A stretch of 64,000 nucleotides of DNA from Amoebidium appalachense (GCA_963693365.1 CAVNZM010000005.1:4836001-4900000), one strand, 5' to 3'. Positions 51,150 through 63,959 are shown, numbered from the stretch's first letter. Notes: a model not told the origin generated them from the sequence alone. Made by a program: numbers and translations.

Positions 51150-52104
51150 ACGTATGTGGCCGCGGGAAGGATGAATTTCGGAGGAGACCGAAAGGAAGCG
51201 GGATTGAAAGGCTAATGTATATGAGTATTTTTGCCTCAGGCTGGTCCGATGCCATCTCCAAAATCGAGGGGGCGGAGGGAGGGGGGGGGGGGGGAGGGGG
51301 GGGGAAGGGGGGAGGGGAGAGGAGCGAAGACGGCAGGAGTGGGGGCAGGGGCCAGGGGGGGGGGGGGGGGGGGAAGAGAGAGAGGAGGAGGAGATGGGGG
51401 GGAGGGGCAGGGAGGGGCGAGAACAAGTACCGAAAAGGTATGTTAACGTTTGATGTATATGGTTGCCCACCACTGAAATGTTTTGCATATGTGGCGCATA
51501 AAAACACTGTACACGTAATGAGTTCTCGAGGGGTTAATTGGGATCTCAACTTTTTGTGTTTGTGTGTGGATTGCGTGTGCTTTGGTGCACGGGCGAGGTG
51601 GTGGGGTGGGTGTTGGGGTATGTAGCTAACACATCACACACAGAAGTGAGTTAGTAAATAAAAGTAACGAGAACATCGGTGGTGTTTTGATTGGTTGGAA
51701 GAGCCCAGACCAAGTTCAGGTCACAGGAAAGGGAAAATAGCCAAAGATCCCCGTTACGAAAGTTAAGAATATTTCGAAGGGGAAAAAAAAAAGTAAATTT
51801 CCAGCTCTTTTTTCGTGCAAAGGATGGGGGGGGGGGGGGGGGGGGGGGGGGAAGGGGGGAGAGGGAGAGGGGGAGAGGGGGAGGGGGGGGGGGGGGAGGG
51901 ACGGGCAGTTGCAGGTGAGGAGGGAGGGGGGATGGTTGGGAGGGAACGATGTTATGCACACATACACGCACACACAAACACGCCCAACACACACACACAA
52001 CACACACACTGCACTTGATTACTGCGTGGTGCTCTAGTTCAAAGCGAAATGCCACTTGGAACGACAGCAAGACAATTGGTTGCGCGATGGGACTGAGAGA
52101 TTTA

Positions 52105-52141
<37 letters not shown>

Positions 52142-52556
52142 GGGGTTGGGGGTGAGGGGGAGGAGCACCACTGCACCGATCGTGTATGTTGATCACAATA
52201 GTTACCCCACTGGTGTAGGAGGAGGGGGAGCAAGGGAGGGTAGGCGGAGGGGGAGGGGGGGGGGGGGGGGATGGGGAGGAGCGGGGAGCGTTACCATCCA
52301 TGTGTACTGCGGTTTGGCAAATCCTCGTGATGTCATACTCTAGTACCTTCCCCACACCCCGCTCCTCTCCGTCTCCCCCCCCCCCCCCCCCCCCCTCCCC
52401 CTCCTTCCCCTGACTTCACAGTGGTGCCCTTCCCTCCTCCGGCCGCCCAGTATTAACTCAAAAATTCCTGATAAACCCCGAATGATTAGACTAGCCAGTG
52501 GGTCAATTCAGGCACATACACATGCACACACACACGAACACAAACACACACACACG

Positions 52557-52592
<36 letters not shown>

Positions 52593-52850
52593 GTGACATA
52601 CGGTACATTTTGAAAGGCATGAGATATTCAATGGTTTATACTACCACTTGATCGGCACGGTGGCCCTGACACCCACCATTCCACTATACAAGCACTTCAC
52701 AGTTCGTTGTTACTATCGGTTATCACATTATATATCAGCAAATTTAGTTGATAGCAAAAATTATGTTGAAAGGGTTTGTGTTGTCGCATGCTTGTGTTTC
52801 CATGTGTTTTCAATCTACCAAGAACTGCTGGGCTACTCGTGCTAATCAAC

Positions 52851-52882
<32 letters not shown>

Positions 52883-53345
52883 AAAAAAAAAAAAGAAAAA
52901 AAAACCACACACGTATACCAATGTGAGGACGAGATAAAAGAAAACCAAAAATGATGGAAAATGGAAAAGACATGGAAAAGAAAATACGACACAATGAAGT
53001 GTGTGTTTGTTCATTGCAGGCATGCACACGCGTCCTTCCTCCACCCCCAACTCCCGGACAGTCACATAACTGAGCAAGACCAAGGCACAGTTTCGTTATT
53101 TCACAGGAGATATACCGAAACTGTGTTTTGGCCCCAGATATGTGCCTCCGGTGGATGAATGGCGTAGGCAGCAGAAAGGACTCACACGAAGCAACAAACA
53201 AATGCTAAAAAAAAAACAAATCGAAGGCAACACAAACACACATTTAATTAAGACTCTGAGTGCACAGATAGCTGCAGCCAAACCCGGAACTGAAGATATG
53301 AAACCACTGGCCCTATGGAAACTACAATATATCGCCTACTATTGA
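50402..53345 (+). CDS. unrecognised five-exon gene with glycine-rich tracts
   Basis: Exons 50402-50416, 50517-50561, 51240-51437, 52038-52342 and 53075-53345 fit in phase (0, 0, 0, 2) and give 277 residues. Good protein signal is seen in HLERQQDNWLRDGTERF, SVTIHVYCGLANPRDVIL and, in the last exon, KTKAQFRYFTGDIPKL and FGPRYVPPVDEW, ending KPLALWKLQYIAYY. The split Tyr codon joining exons 4 and 5 (TA|C) supports that junction. Exons 3 and 4 each contain long G tracts that, if retained, encode poly-Gly; they could instead hide further introns. The five-codon first exon is the weakest part. A CCAAT/TATA pair lies upstream. No family recognised; the C-terminal basic helix may bind nucleic acid, which is only a guess. 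Confidence 0.45.
51600..51930. repeat. diverged duplicate of 54013-54335
   Basis: A block with shared segments in the same order (ATTGGTT, AGAGCCCAGACCAAGTTCA against AGAGTCCAGACAAAGTTCA, then AAGAAAGG-like, GTGCAAA, and a G-rich end). It is intron 3 of the five-exon gene here; the other copy lies beyond the 3' end of that gene. Confidence 0.6.
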
Positions 53346-53445
53346 GTCCATACGTGGCACATCAATGTATTCCAAACACTAATCGTTACAATCCATTTTC
53401 ATTGCACTCCTCTCGCCATCTGATTGGCTGCCGCTGATTGGACAA

Positions 53446-53507
53446 TCACTGCCATTGCCTGTGGTCAAAAAGGAGACAGTCAGTAAGGTGCTGCTGCCAA
53501 GAAGAAT

Positions 53508-53538
<31 letters not shown>

Positions 53539-53887
53539 GAGGGGAGGGGGGGGGGGGGGGGGGGAAGAGGGGGGGGGGGGGGGGGGGGGGGGGAGGGGAT
53601 GGAGGGAGGGACGATGGAGGTGGCAGTAGGTAGGGGGGGAAAGTCGAAGAAGTTTCTTTCTTGTCGCATTTGGGGGTGTTGTGGATGGGGCGGGCGCTGG
53701 GTATGTAGGATAGTGTGTGTATGGGGGGGGGAGGGGGGGAGGGGGGGGGGGGGGGGGAGGTTGGTGGGGAAGAGGCCCTGGGAAAGGGGGGGGGGGGTAG
53801 CAGGGACAGGGGGCAGGCAGAAGGACCCACCTTAATGATATATCTCAGGAAGAGGTTGGTTTTTTGTTGCACTTCCGGATGCCTTTG
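53446..53887 (-). other. exon-like pieces of a convergent minus-strand gene
   Basis: Two pieces join in phase 0: 53831-53887 (acceptor ATACAG, donor GTGGGT; peptide HPEVQQKTNLFLRYIIK) and 53446-53493 (acceptor CTTGGCAG; ends FDHRQWQ, stop). They would place the 3' end of a minus-strand gene about 100 bases from the 3' end of the plus-strand gene. No first exon was found, so this is a candidate, not a gene model. Confidence 0.35.
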
Positions 53888-54012
53888 CTGTATGTGTGTG
53901 TGTGGGGGGGGGGGGGGGAGGTAGGTGTTAGGTGTGTGTAGTCAGAAATAGCACACGAGAAGTGAGGCACATGAGAGTTTGCAGGTTCATAGCCAAGAAC
54001 AATACAGGAAGA

Positions 54013-54335
54013 AGTAGTGGGTGGGTGTTGGGCTGTGAAGGCACGTAGCCAAAACACCACACACAGAAGTGCATTAGCAGTTTCAAGTTATGATAACATC
54101 GACATGTTTTATATTGGTTAAAAGAGTCCAGACAAAGTTCAAGTAGCAAGAAAGGAAACATAGCGGAACGAGTGTAACTACAAAAGCCTATAATATGTCG
54201 AAAGGCAAAAAGAAAAAGAGGCAATGAACCAACTATTTTTTTGTGCAAATGGTGAGGGAAGCAGGGGGCGGGGAGGGGGGAGGGGGTGGGCAGGGAGGGG
54301 GGAGGGGGGGGACGGTCGGTTACAGGGAGAGGGGG
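54013..54335. repeat. diverged duplicate of 51600-51930
   Basis: Second copy of the block described at 51600. It carries, on the minus strand, CCAAT fused to TATAAAA (54107-54117), which the other copy lacks because its TATA region reads CAAAAC. Confidence 0.6.
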
Positions 54336-54359
54336 GAGGGGGTTGAGAGGGGAATGGGG

Positions 54360-54399
<40 letters not shown>

Positions 54400-54414
54400 G
54401 AGGGGGTTGCTTAC

Positions 54415-54471
54415 GCGATGATGCGGCCGTTAGAGATGTTGGTGGCTGTGTTGGCAGCAAATAGGTTGGAC
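54415..54471 (-). other. single exon-like segment, strand uncertain
   Basis: On minus: acceptor TGTCTGCAG, 57 bases (FAANTATNISNGRIIA), donor GTAAGC. On plus the same bases are also open and end at a GTGAGT donor. The flanks are long G tracts. No partner exon fits in phase with 53831-53887. Confidence 0.3.
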
Positions 54472-54512
54472 CTGCAGACACAGATGGGTGAGTACATGCA
54501 CCGCGGCGGCCG

Positions 54513-54555
<43 letters not shown>

Positions 54556-54717
54556 GGGTCAGGCCACTCATGGAAGTAGGGCAAAAAGATAAGGGCCCAT
54601 GTCACTCTGTCGCTTTCTCTTTCCGTGAGGCTCTTTCCCTCCTCGTCTCTCTCCCCGAGGACCTCTCTCTCTCTGGACCCCTGTCACACAGGCGATTGTA
54701 GTCTCACACGCAGCCTC

Positions 54718-54723
<6 letters not shown>

Positions 54724-54787
<64 letters not shown>

Positions 54788-55641
54788 CCCCTCCCCCCCC
54801 CCCCCCCCCCCCCCCCCTCTATCCAAAGGCTCTCCGAGCCTCTTTCTTTTCTCGCGCGCTCTCTCTCTCTTCTCCCCCCTTCCCCCCCCCCCCCCCCTCC
54901 CCCCCTCCCCCCCTCCCCCCCCCCTCCCCCCCCCCCCTTCCCCTACTTCCCCCTCTCTCTCTCCCTGTCTCCTGTCTCTCCCTCTCACTCCGGCAACGGT
55001 TCTCTCTCCGGCAAGGGTCTCTCTCTCTTTGTCTCTCCCCCCGAGGATCTTTTTCTCTGAACCTCTCTCACACAGGCCCAATCTCACAGGGAGTTTCTCT
55101 CTCTCTCTCCCCCTCTGCCTCTCCCTCTACCTCTCCCTCTCTCCCTCTCCCTCTCTTCCTCTCCCTCTCTCTCTCCCTCGCTCCCTCCCCCCCTCTCTCC
55201 CTCTCTCTCTTCCTCCCCCCCCCTCCCCTATATCTCTGACAAGCAATTTCTTTCCTCTTCAGGCTCTCTCTCTCTCTTTCTTTCTAACTCAGGCACTCTC
55301 TATTAGGCAGTCAACCCCCCCCCCCCCTCTCTCTCCCTCAACTTTCAGCCTCTTTTCCTCCCCTCTCTTAAGTCTTGGCCTGTCGGCTTCTCTCTCTCTC
55401 TCTGAAGTTCTCACTCTCGTCTTAGGCATTCTCTCTTTCTCCCTCCCCCCTTCCCTCCAACCCCCCTACCCCCCCCCCCGCTTCTCTCCATGCATTTCTT
55501 GCTCTCTCTATCTATCTCGCTGTCCTGGGCCCCCTCGCCCTCTCTATTCTTTCTCTCTACTGGGCACTGCGGGCCTCGGAAGTCGGCTTTTTGGCGCCTT
55601 GGCGCCAAAATCTGGCGAAAATTTATCTCTTTTTACACAGG
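54724..55641. repeat. CT-rich low-complexity block
   Basis: A (CT)30 array (54724-54784) followed by about 850 bases of CT-rich sequence with recurring TCTCTCTCC and AGG-C(T)CTCT motifs, ending at the 5' edge of the LINE fragment. No gene seen. Confidence 0.7.
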
Positions 55642-56166
55642 GAGTTGTCTCTTCGTTTTTGTCTTCATTTAGTTAGGATACCTGATGGTCACCCTCTTTA
55701 TGCTTTCTTTCCCCCCCTCCCTCCATCCCTCTTCCCCCCCGATTCACCAACGCTACTTCTGAATGTCCTCAGCCTACCCTCTTTCAACCTGATTCTTGCT
55801 CTCGCTATCTCACTCCCTCTTTCTTTTCTCTTCCTCTTTTTTCTGCCTTTTCGCGTTATTACCATACACAGTATAAGTTTCTTTCTCGTTCTGATAGAGA
55901 AATCAAAGGTAAAACTCAGTTGGCATGTGTTATGTTCCTTAGGCAACACTGTACTGATCATTATCGCTTTTTTGGGAGCTTTGGCAGGATATATTTCTCC
56001 TGCTGTACGTATGGATACCACCCTAGTAGATAAGTCTGTATGGTGCTCTGATGTTGATATTGCCTGGGAATTTGTGCAGTGGCGTTGAAATTTTTGTTTC
56101 CATCGCCGCTGGTGCCACTTTTGTGCTGAACTTTTTAATCGCAAGCATGTTGATAGGCTTGAGTTT

Positions 56167-58074
56167 CTCTACCTTCTATGAGTTTGGATTCATTCCTTCG
56201 TCGTGGAATGACACCATTATAAATCCCGTCCGCAAGAAGGTCTCTACTGGTCCGATTTCTTCCTTCCGGCCAGTCACCTTAACTAACATATTTCGTCGCC
56301 TATTCGAGCCCTGCATATTGCGTGCCTTCCACAAGCATGAGACCTTATCGAGTGTCTTCCGGTTGAGCAACATTCAGGGCGGATTTCGGCGTGCTTATTC
56401 GTGCTATACTCATGCTTTTTTATTACACGACACTATTCGTTCTGGATGTCGCGAGGTATGCTTTATCAACCTTAAGAATGCCTATGACACGGTTCCAACG
56501 AACTTGCTGTGGCACAAGTTGGCCTCTCGAGGGCTACCTCTTCCCTTTGGTCGGCTACTTCAGGCGTTATTTGACCGCACCCAAGGGGCTGCCGTTGTGA
56601 ATGGGGGTCAGTGAGTAACGGATTCAATCGTACTCGAGGCCTTTTACAGGGCTCACTTTTGAGTCCCCTTCTCTTTGATGTCTTTATTGACGAAGCGGTA
56701 GAAATTCAACAATTTCTAGTTGCCGGCGACTCTTGTGTCTCCGGCCTTTTTTTCGCTGATGATATTGTCTTTGTCACTCACGATCCTTCTATCATGAATA
56801 ACATGCTTTCTCGAGTAGATGACTGGTGTTTCCGAAATTTCATGAAAATTGGGATAAATAAATGCGGCACCTTTTCTTCCAATGCACAGTACACTCTGAA
56901 CAACCAACCTATCCCAATCGTGTCCTCCTATGACTATTTAGGTATTCCTTTCACCTCTAAGGGTATCTGGTTTAAGCGCCTTTTGACTTCGCGCATTTCT
57001 CGTGCGCGTGGTCGCTTACATATCTATCAAGGAATATTCGCATATATCTCTAATATTCATCCTGCCAATTTGCTCACTCTTTATAAAGTTTTCCTTCGTC
57101 CATGTTTCGAATATGGCCTCCTGTTACTCTTGTGTGCCCCTCCACGGCAACAGCGCGCGGCTCTTCGGGAATTCGATTCCTTTCAGCGTGAATTCATCCA
57201 GTTTATTTCTCGAACCTCGCGTAGGCATCCTTTGGCGGCTCCCATGCTGAGTGTTTTTGGTCTCCCTCCGGCGCGCCAGCGTATGAATGAATTAGGACTT
57301 CGCTTTTGTTTTCATTGGGTTAGGCTTCCTTCTTATCATCCTTTGTTGCAATTCTTTCCTTCTTTAGCACCTGTTCCCGGCATATCTAATGTTCGTGCGA
57401 AATGTCATATCCCCGATCTCTCTCCCATTCCGAGATATCCTTTTAAATACTTATCTCCTTTATTTTTCTCTTCTACTAGTTATCAGCAGTATGTTACTTG
57501 GTTTCATACTCAATATCCTTTGCTTCATCGTTGTGATAAAGAGTATCATGGTAGGGCTCTTGAGCCTGTGCTTCTTTTGATATTAGAGACTCGTCTATTT
57601 TCCTTACAATCGTTGTGTAAATTAGCTACTTATATTTATCCTTCCTCTCGTAAACCTACCACACTTACCGATTTTGCAATTCTAACCCCTCCTTGTGACA
57701 TAGCTTGGAAATGTTTCTTTTGGCGCTGTAACCTTTGTTTCCATAAATGTTTGTGCCACTTTTGTGCAGAACCTTTTTCTCGTAAACACTTAGATAGATG
57801 TATTTATTTATCTCAGATTATTCCGTTAGAAATCATTAAAGTTAGAAGACTGGCTTATTTAGACAATCCTGCTATTACGTCTATTGACTATCTGTTGAAC
57901 CACGGTATGTTTAATGAGTTTTCTAGGGTGTATGATTATTTAAGTCGTTATCTCCTCCGTATCCGAGAGTGAGGGCTTTTGTATTTTCTTCACCGAGATA
58001 TCGGTGATATCTCGATGTCGATGGCTTCTATTTTGCTGAGCATATCAATAAAGTCATTATAAAAAAAAAAAAAA
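56167..58074 (+). mobile_element. LINE family B inserted in family A
   Basis: A 5'-truncated non-LTR retrotransposon with reverse transcriptase coding sequence, AATAAA at 58047-58052 and a 14-A tail (58061-58074). It splits the family A copy between GAGTTT and TTTATGTCGCG. A short TTCT/TCTT similarity at the edges could be a target-site duplication but is not convincing. Confidence 0.8.
56180..57972 (+). pseudogene. reverse transcriptase (LINE family B), one frameshift
   Basis: The first part, to about 56614, holds the fingers and motif A: FRPVTLTNIFRRLFE, then FINLKNAYDTVP. The second part (56611-57972, 453 codons) holds motif B (GLLQGSLLSPLLF), motif C (FFADDIVFV), the thumb and connection, and a C-terminal Cys/His cluster (CNLC, CHFC, RKHLDRC). 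A frame change near 56610-56635 separates them. The first catalytic Asp of motif A, usual in FxDxxxAxD, reads Asn here. Together with the 5' truncation this marks a dead copy. Codons favour T at third position (ATT, TCT, CTT), unlike neighbouring host genes. Confidence 0.8.
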
Positions 58075-58340
58075 TCTTTATGTCGCGTTTTACCTCTTTC
58101 CCTACGGGTGTCTGCTACACTGGCTGGCAATGCGACCACTTTAGACTTTTTGTTGAATTCTGTTATAACGTTGGTCGTCACATTGAGTATTTATATGATT
58201 TTCACACAGTGTTCAGGTATCTCAGTATGCACTTGTTACTGGATAACTCGTGAAGTTTTTATTGTCTTCTCAGTATGCCGTGCATACTTGCATATCTTTC
58301 GTCGAATAAATCCAGTCAAAAGAAAAAAGAAAATTTTTTT

Positions 58341-58394
58341 TACAAAGAATCTGGGCACCAGTTATCTCTAATCTCTGAGATAACCTCACTCAAG

Positions 58395-58431
<37 letters not shown>

Positions 58432-59046
58432 ATGGCCTCTTACTAGAAATAGCACACTCTTTAGGAGGCCTTGCTTCCCCCTCACCTCTCCCCGCTCCCC
58501 GCCGGTCCCGGCAAGTACCCCACACCAGCCTACTCAACCTCAACCTACCCCCCACCCCGCTGAGTACCCTACTCGGAGGGGGGGCGTACCCTGGATTTTT
58601 CCGGGTGGGGTATTTTCATTTTCGGGTGGGGTATTTTGTAGGCTATTTTCGGGGGTATTGTCGAACCCTGCTCACTGGTGAGCTGGTGCGGGATGACGAT
58701 TACGTAATGCCATTCAAAGCGCGTCGTGATATACAAGTCGTTAAACGAAGATACATTTGGTTAACCAATGATTCGCCATACATCAAAACTATATTAAGAG
58801 ACTCTTGTTAGAACCGTTCTAGTCGAAAGATCTGACAAGAATTAAGAGCCTGAAAACTGAGAGGCCGCTGAAAGGGAGCAGAATTGAAGAAAATAGTTAT
58901 GCGATTGGGGAGCCGAATTTTGATATGGCTAAACCGAAAGAAGCTTGCTGAAAATCTCGCTGTAAACAACGTGCAATTGCTGTGTAACCAGCACCGTTAC
59001 CTCATTGATTCAATTTCTGGGCTGCACGTGACGGGGAAGAGGGGGA
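58341..59046. other. intergenic with short tandem GYF-coding repeats
   Basis: A 44-C tract (58397-58431 region), then about 19-base repeats of TTTTCGGGTGGGGTATTTT at 58596-58642. An open tail up to 58811 (+) reads ELVRDDDYVMPFKARRD and stops after ILRDSC; it is protein-like but has no identifiable start or splice partner. Confidence 0.35.
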
Positions 59047-60478
59047 ATGGCGACCAAGCGTAAGCCTTTCCAGAGGAAGTTTGGCGAGGTAACTGAGTTT
59101 ATGGTTGCGGGCGTGCACAACAAGCTAGGTAGTTGAAGGAAAAATAAGCACAATAAGAGAGCTTCTCGACGTGCACTCTGCTGCTCCTCCTCCCCTCCCC
59201 CCCTCCCTCCCCCCCTCTCTCCCTCCCTCCTCCCTTTCCCCCTCTCTGCCCTCCCCCCCCCCCCCCCCCCCTCCGGTCCCCTCCTCCCCCCACCCTCACC
59301 TCCCCCTTCCTTCCCCCCCCTTCACGTCCCCTTCCCCCACCTCACGCAATTGCACTCATGCATGTTCACATCCGTTATTTGTTGGGGTGCTGCCATCTGT
59401 CCCATGTTTTTCCCACTCTTTCTTCTCTTTTGCACCATCCCCGTCCCTCACTCCCCCCGATTCCCCTCCCCCTCCCTCTCCCCCTCTCCCCCCTCCCCCC
59501 TCCCCCCCCCTCACCCCCAAACTCCCTTCTCCGGTTTCCCATTCCCTTCTTCTTCCCTTCTTCCCACACATCTAGTAACACCAAAGCTTCACTATGCCAG
59601 GGAGTTGTTGACAACCCTTTCTCGACCGTTACAATGAACCTGTCACGTAGCTTAGTTCTAGTTGCGTCATTATCCTGCCATATAAACGAAATTCCTCTCC
59701 CCTCCCCGCCCCCTCCTCCCGCTCTTCCTCTCTCTCTCTCTCTCCCCCCCCCCCACTATCCCCTCGCACCCCCCTTTAAAATTTCCTCCTCACTTCCCCC
59801 CCTCCCCCCCCCCCCCCCCCGGCCCCCACCCAACCTCACATCCCCCATCTTACAGGATTTGGCCAGCGAAGAGAGTGAGGATTCAGACTATGAGCCGAGT
59901 GACAGCTCTGAGGGAGCACCAGTCACTGTAAAGAAACAGGTTGGCGGGCCCCTGCCTCGTGTGTCCCCTGTTGCTCTTCTTTTATGCATATGGTGGTGTT
60001 GCCTGCCTTTGTCTCCCCCCCCCCCCCCCCCCCCCCCCTTCCCCGCTCCCTCGCCCCCTCCCCCCGCCCTCCCCCCTCCACCCCCGGGCCTCCCGAAAAA
60101 GGGGGGAAGGAAGGGGGGAGGGGGGGGGGGGGGGAAGGGGGAGGGGCGGGGTAGGGGGGGAGGAGGGTGAGGAGCTATCAAAATCTGGATTTGGCAAGCA
60201 GGAAGGAGTCGTGCGGCTAAAAGAAAACATAAGACAGTAGCCTCAAGCGTCGCACATGCACCATGCACAAACCATTGTCGCACACCCACACGAGAAAAAC
60301 GGCCTGAAGCAAAAATACAAACGGAAGCACACACTTTATTGTTCATCACTATTACTTTTCCTTTCAGTCCTCCTGTTCCCTTCTCCCCCCCTCCCCCCAC
60401 AATCACCTCGTTACCCTCAATACAGGCTTCCGTGTTTTTTAAAACTTAACGTTTTGATATTATTATTGATCCCCCCCC

Positions 60479-60509
<31 letters not shown>

Positions 60510-61503
60510 ATTATCTGATATGCTTTTTTTTTTTTTTTTGCGGTTTACAGAAATTTTCCACCCCGACCAAATCTGCGACCAATCCGAAAACCCAAACACC
60601 GGCGCGAAACAAGAGACAAGCCCCAACTTCGAGTGACAAGAAAAGGCCACGAAACGCCAATAAAGCGACTGGTTCAAAAAAACGAGAAGGTGAGGAGCTT
60701 AAGAGCACAACCACGGCTGCAAACCAACAGAATGAGACCGACATCACCACCAAAAGCAGCACATTGGTTCTAAACGAGGAAAACAACAAAACGGAAGATG
60801 AAGGGTATGAATCGATTTCCCAGAAGCCGCCCCCCTCCCCCCCCCCCCCCCCCCCCCCCCCCTCCCCACGTCCTCTCTCATCCCGCTTCCCCAGTTCCCC
60901 CCCCATCCCCCCCCTCCTCCCACCCCCCCCCCCCCCCGCTTTCTCTGCCGCTTGGAAGACATCGACTTCATTCTGCTGTTGCAAGTGGAAATATACTATG
61001 GGTGCCCCCTCCCCCCCCCCCCCCCCCTCCCCCCCTCCCCTCCCCCCCCCCCCTCCCCCCCCCCTCCTCCTACCCCCTCCCCCTCCCCCACGGTGGGGAG
61101 CGCTGGTGGTTACCTCCCCCTCCCCAACGGTGGGGAGCGCTGGTGGTTACCTCCCCCTTCCCCACGGTGGGGAGCGCTGGTGGTTACGGGTAGAGTCGGA
61201 TCAAGATTGCTGCACGACTCAGCATGAACGCAAATCGTTCCAACCCAAGCCCTTCAAAGCACCCTGAAATCCTGCTTTCTCATGCCCTTGTTAACATCGA
61301 TTGACGTTAAAAGAGTCAAAACTGGGTCTTTTGTGGCGGCGTAGAAGCCCTCTGGGCCATGTGTCGTCTGCCTGGACCAAAAACCTAGGATCTGTGCCTC
61401 TGGTCATTCATTGCTTAGGATTTTTTTTAAATAAAATTTGCACAGTCTTTGCCTCCATATTTGTCAGTTTCTAATACAAATCCCCTCCCCGCCCTTTGTC
61501 CAA

Positions 61504-61534
<31 letters not shown>

Positions 61535-61584
61535 AAAAAAAAGAAAAAAAAAGCACGAGCTCCCCCCCCCCCCCCCCCCCCCCC

Positions 61585-61625
<41 letters not shown>

Positions 61626-61928
61626 ACCCCACCCCTCTCCCCCCTTTCCCCCTTATATACATACAGGCCCAGCCTCCTGTACCTCCCCCACGAGCTGCAG
61701 GTTCTGATCTTCCAGAAAGCCGTGGAAGGGGTGGGGGCTGTGCCTCTGCTCTACCGCCTAATGCGGACATGCAGGGCTTTTAAGGTGGGCATTTCCCCTC
61801 ATAACTCTTCGCCCCCCTCAACGCCAAAAAATAGACAAAAGCAATATTGTCTTCCTCTATCCCTTCTCTCTCTTTCTCTCTCTCAGGCCCCCTTCCCCCC
61901 GGCCCCTCCTCCTATTTCTCTTACTCCC

Positions 61929-61973
<45 letters not shown>

Positions 61974-62268
61974 AAAAAAAAAAACACCTCAATCCCACCC
62001 AGTATGCTCTTGTACCCAGCACATTACATTCCTCCCGGCCTCCCTCGGCTGTCTTCCTCCCTTTCGCCACTATGTAACATCCCACTGAAAACAAGATACT
62101 TTGAAGAAGAACTATAATTTTCATCAATTGAAGATTGAACCCCCACAGAGGCTCATCGACAGCAACCCCCAACTATGGACACACGCAAAGATACGGCCGG
62201 GAATGGAGGAGACATGGTCTAGGAGGAGGGGGGTTCAAAGAAAAAAGCGAAAAACAGCAAGAAGTTGA
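59047..62268 (+). CDS. F-box protein
   Basis: Five exons: 59047-59088, 59856-59939, 60551-60804, 61667-61784 and 62149-62268. Phases agree (0, 0, 2, 0) and the product has 205 residues. Residues 1-42 combine a basic start (MATKRKPFQRKFGE) with an acidic Ser-rich stretch (EESEDSDYEPSDSSEG). Residues 43-126 are basic, Thr/Ser/Asn-rich and probably disordered (nuclear-localisation-like KKRPRNANK). Residues about 128-166 form an F-box: PSLLYLPHELQVLIF then VPLLYRLMRTCRAFK. The C-terminus (LIDSNPQLW, then a basic tail) matches the usual end of an F-box helix 3. F-box proteins recruit substrates to SCF ubiquitin ligases through Skp1. No substrate-binding repeat follows, so the disordered N-terminus may bind targets. 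A possible extra exon near 60957-61000 could not be fitted in phase. Confidence 0.7.
61090..61187 (+). repeat. 37-base tandem repeat, three copies
   Basis: Units starting ACGGTGGGGAGCGCTGGTGG at 61090, 61127 and 61164, nearly identical; located in the F-box gene intron 3. Confidence 0.85.
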
Positions 62269-62467
62269 CGTGGGAGGGACACCTCACAAAGGCAATGGTT
62301 GGCCGGTGGCAACAAATGCAGTCCATTTCCGTTGCCGGTGGGTTGTGTGGCGAAAGGGTTAACCTGTTCAGATCCGTAATTTCCACGAGATCGACATCTA
62401 GTCAACTGATATCGACACGAGTCAGTTTGTGCCCTAATGTGAACATGAAGTTGATAGGAACTAACCA

Positions 62468-62473
62468 AATAAA
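62468..62473 (+). terminator. polyadenylation signal AATAAA
   Basis: Two hundred bases after the stop of the F-box gene, on the same strand. Confidence 0.4.
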
Positions 62474-62639
62474 AGTTGCACGAGATTAGAATATACACTT
62501 GTCCTTCGTCTTATGCAATTTTTTTTTTTTGAACTTTACTCTAAAAACGATACTTTGTATATGGTGTAACTACACATGGTGCTTGCCGATTTGACGAGCC
62601 TCAATGACGACATCGAAATGCTGTCAATGCACTCTTCTG

Positions 62640-62762
62640 ATTGGACCATTCTGAAAATGGCTCCAAATGCCAAAACTTGATTGGCCGGCTCAGTCGACAT
62701 TCGATGACAACTCCCAAGATTGTCTCAAAATCTCAAAAGTCACTTCAGAAACAGATATAAAA
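62640..62762 (+). promoter_or_regulatory. two ATTGG (inverted CCAAT) and a TATA box
   Basis: ATTGG at 62640-62644 and 62680-62684, TATAAAA at 62756-62762. They lie in homopolymer-free DNA before the right-edge gene. Confidence 0.4.
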
Positions 62763-63036
62763 GTATATGAAATAATGATATTTTCCACAAACCATCTTAG
62801 TAACGTATGTAGATAAGACATGTACCTGTCGGTATATGCAATTCATTTGAGCTTTTTATATCGATTTTGAGTCGCAATAGAGTTGTTTAGGTCCCAACCG
62901 GCAGCCGGTAGAATCAATTAGTCCGGTCCTCTAGAGGTTAATGTATTAATACTACCGAAAATGAATAGGTAACTAAGAAAAGAAAAGTAAAATGCAATAC
63001 GTAAACCAAAAAAGGAAAATCAAATCGTCTTTCGAA

Positions 63037-63959
<923 letters not shown>

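Larger units (their letters stand above)
55642..58340 (+). mobile_element. LINE family A (right copy), interrupted by family B
   Basis: 55642-56166 and 58077-58340 match the left copy (308-1395, opposite orientation) continuously if the intervening 1.9 kb is removed. The 5' truncation lies near the codons for LSLRFCFHLVRIPDGHP. The 3' part retains AATAAATCCAGTC and an A-rich end. The coding frame carries indels and the insertion. Confidence 0.8.

Noticed and set aside
58108-58371. separate small gene ending near 58371
   Set aside because: It is the 3' end of LINE family A, identical in layout to the copy at 308-560.
60957-61003. ankyrin-like peptide RLHSAVASGNILW as an extra exon of the F-box gene
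   Set aside because: Its exit phase does not match the F-box exon, and a second reading frame over the same bases is equally plausible.
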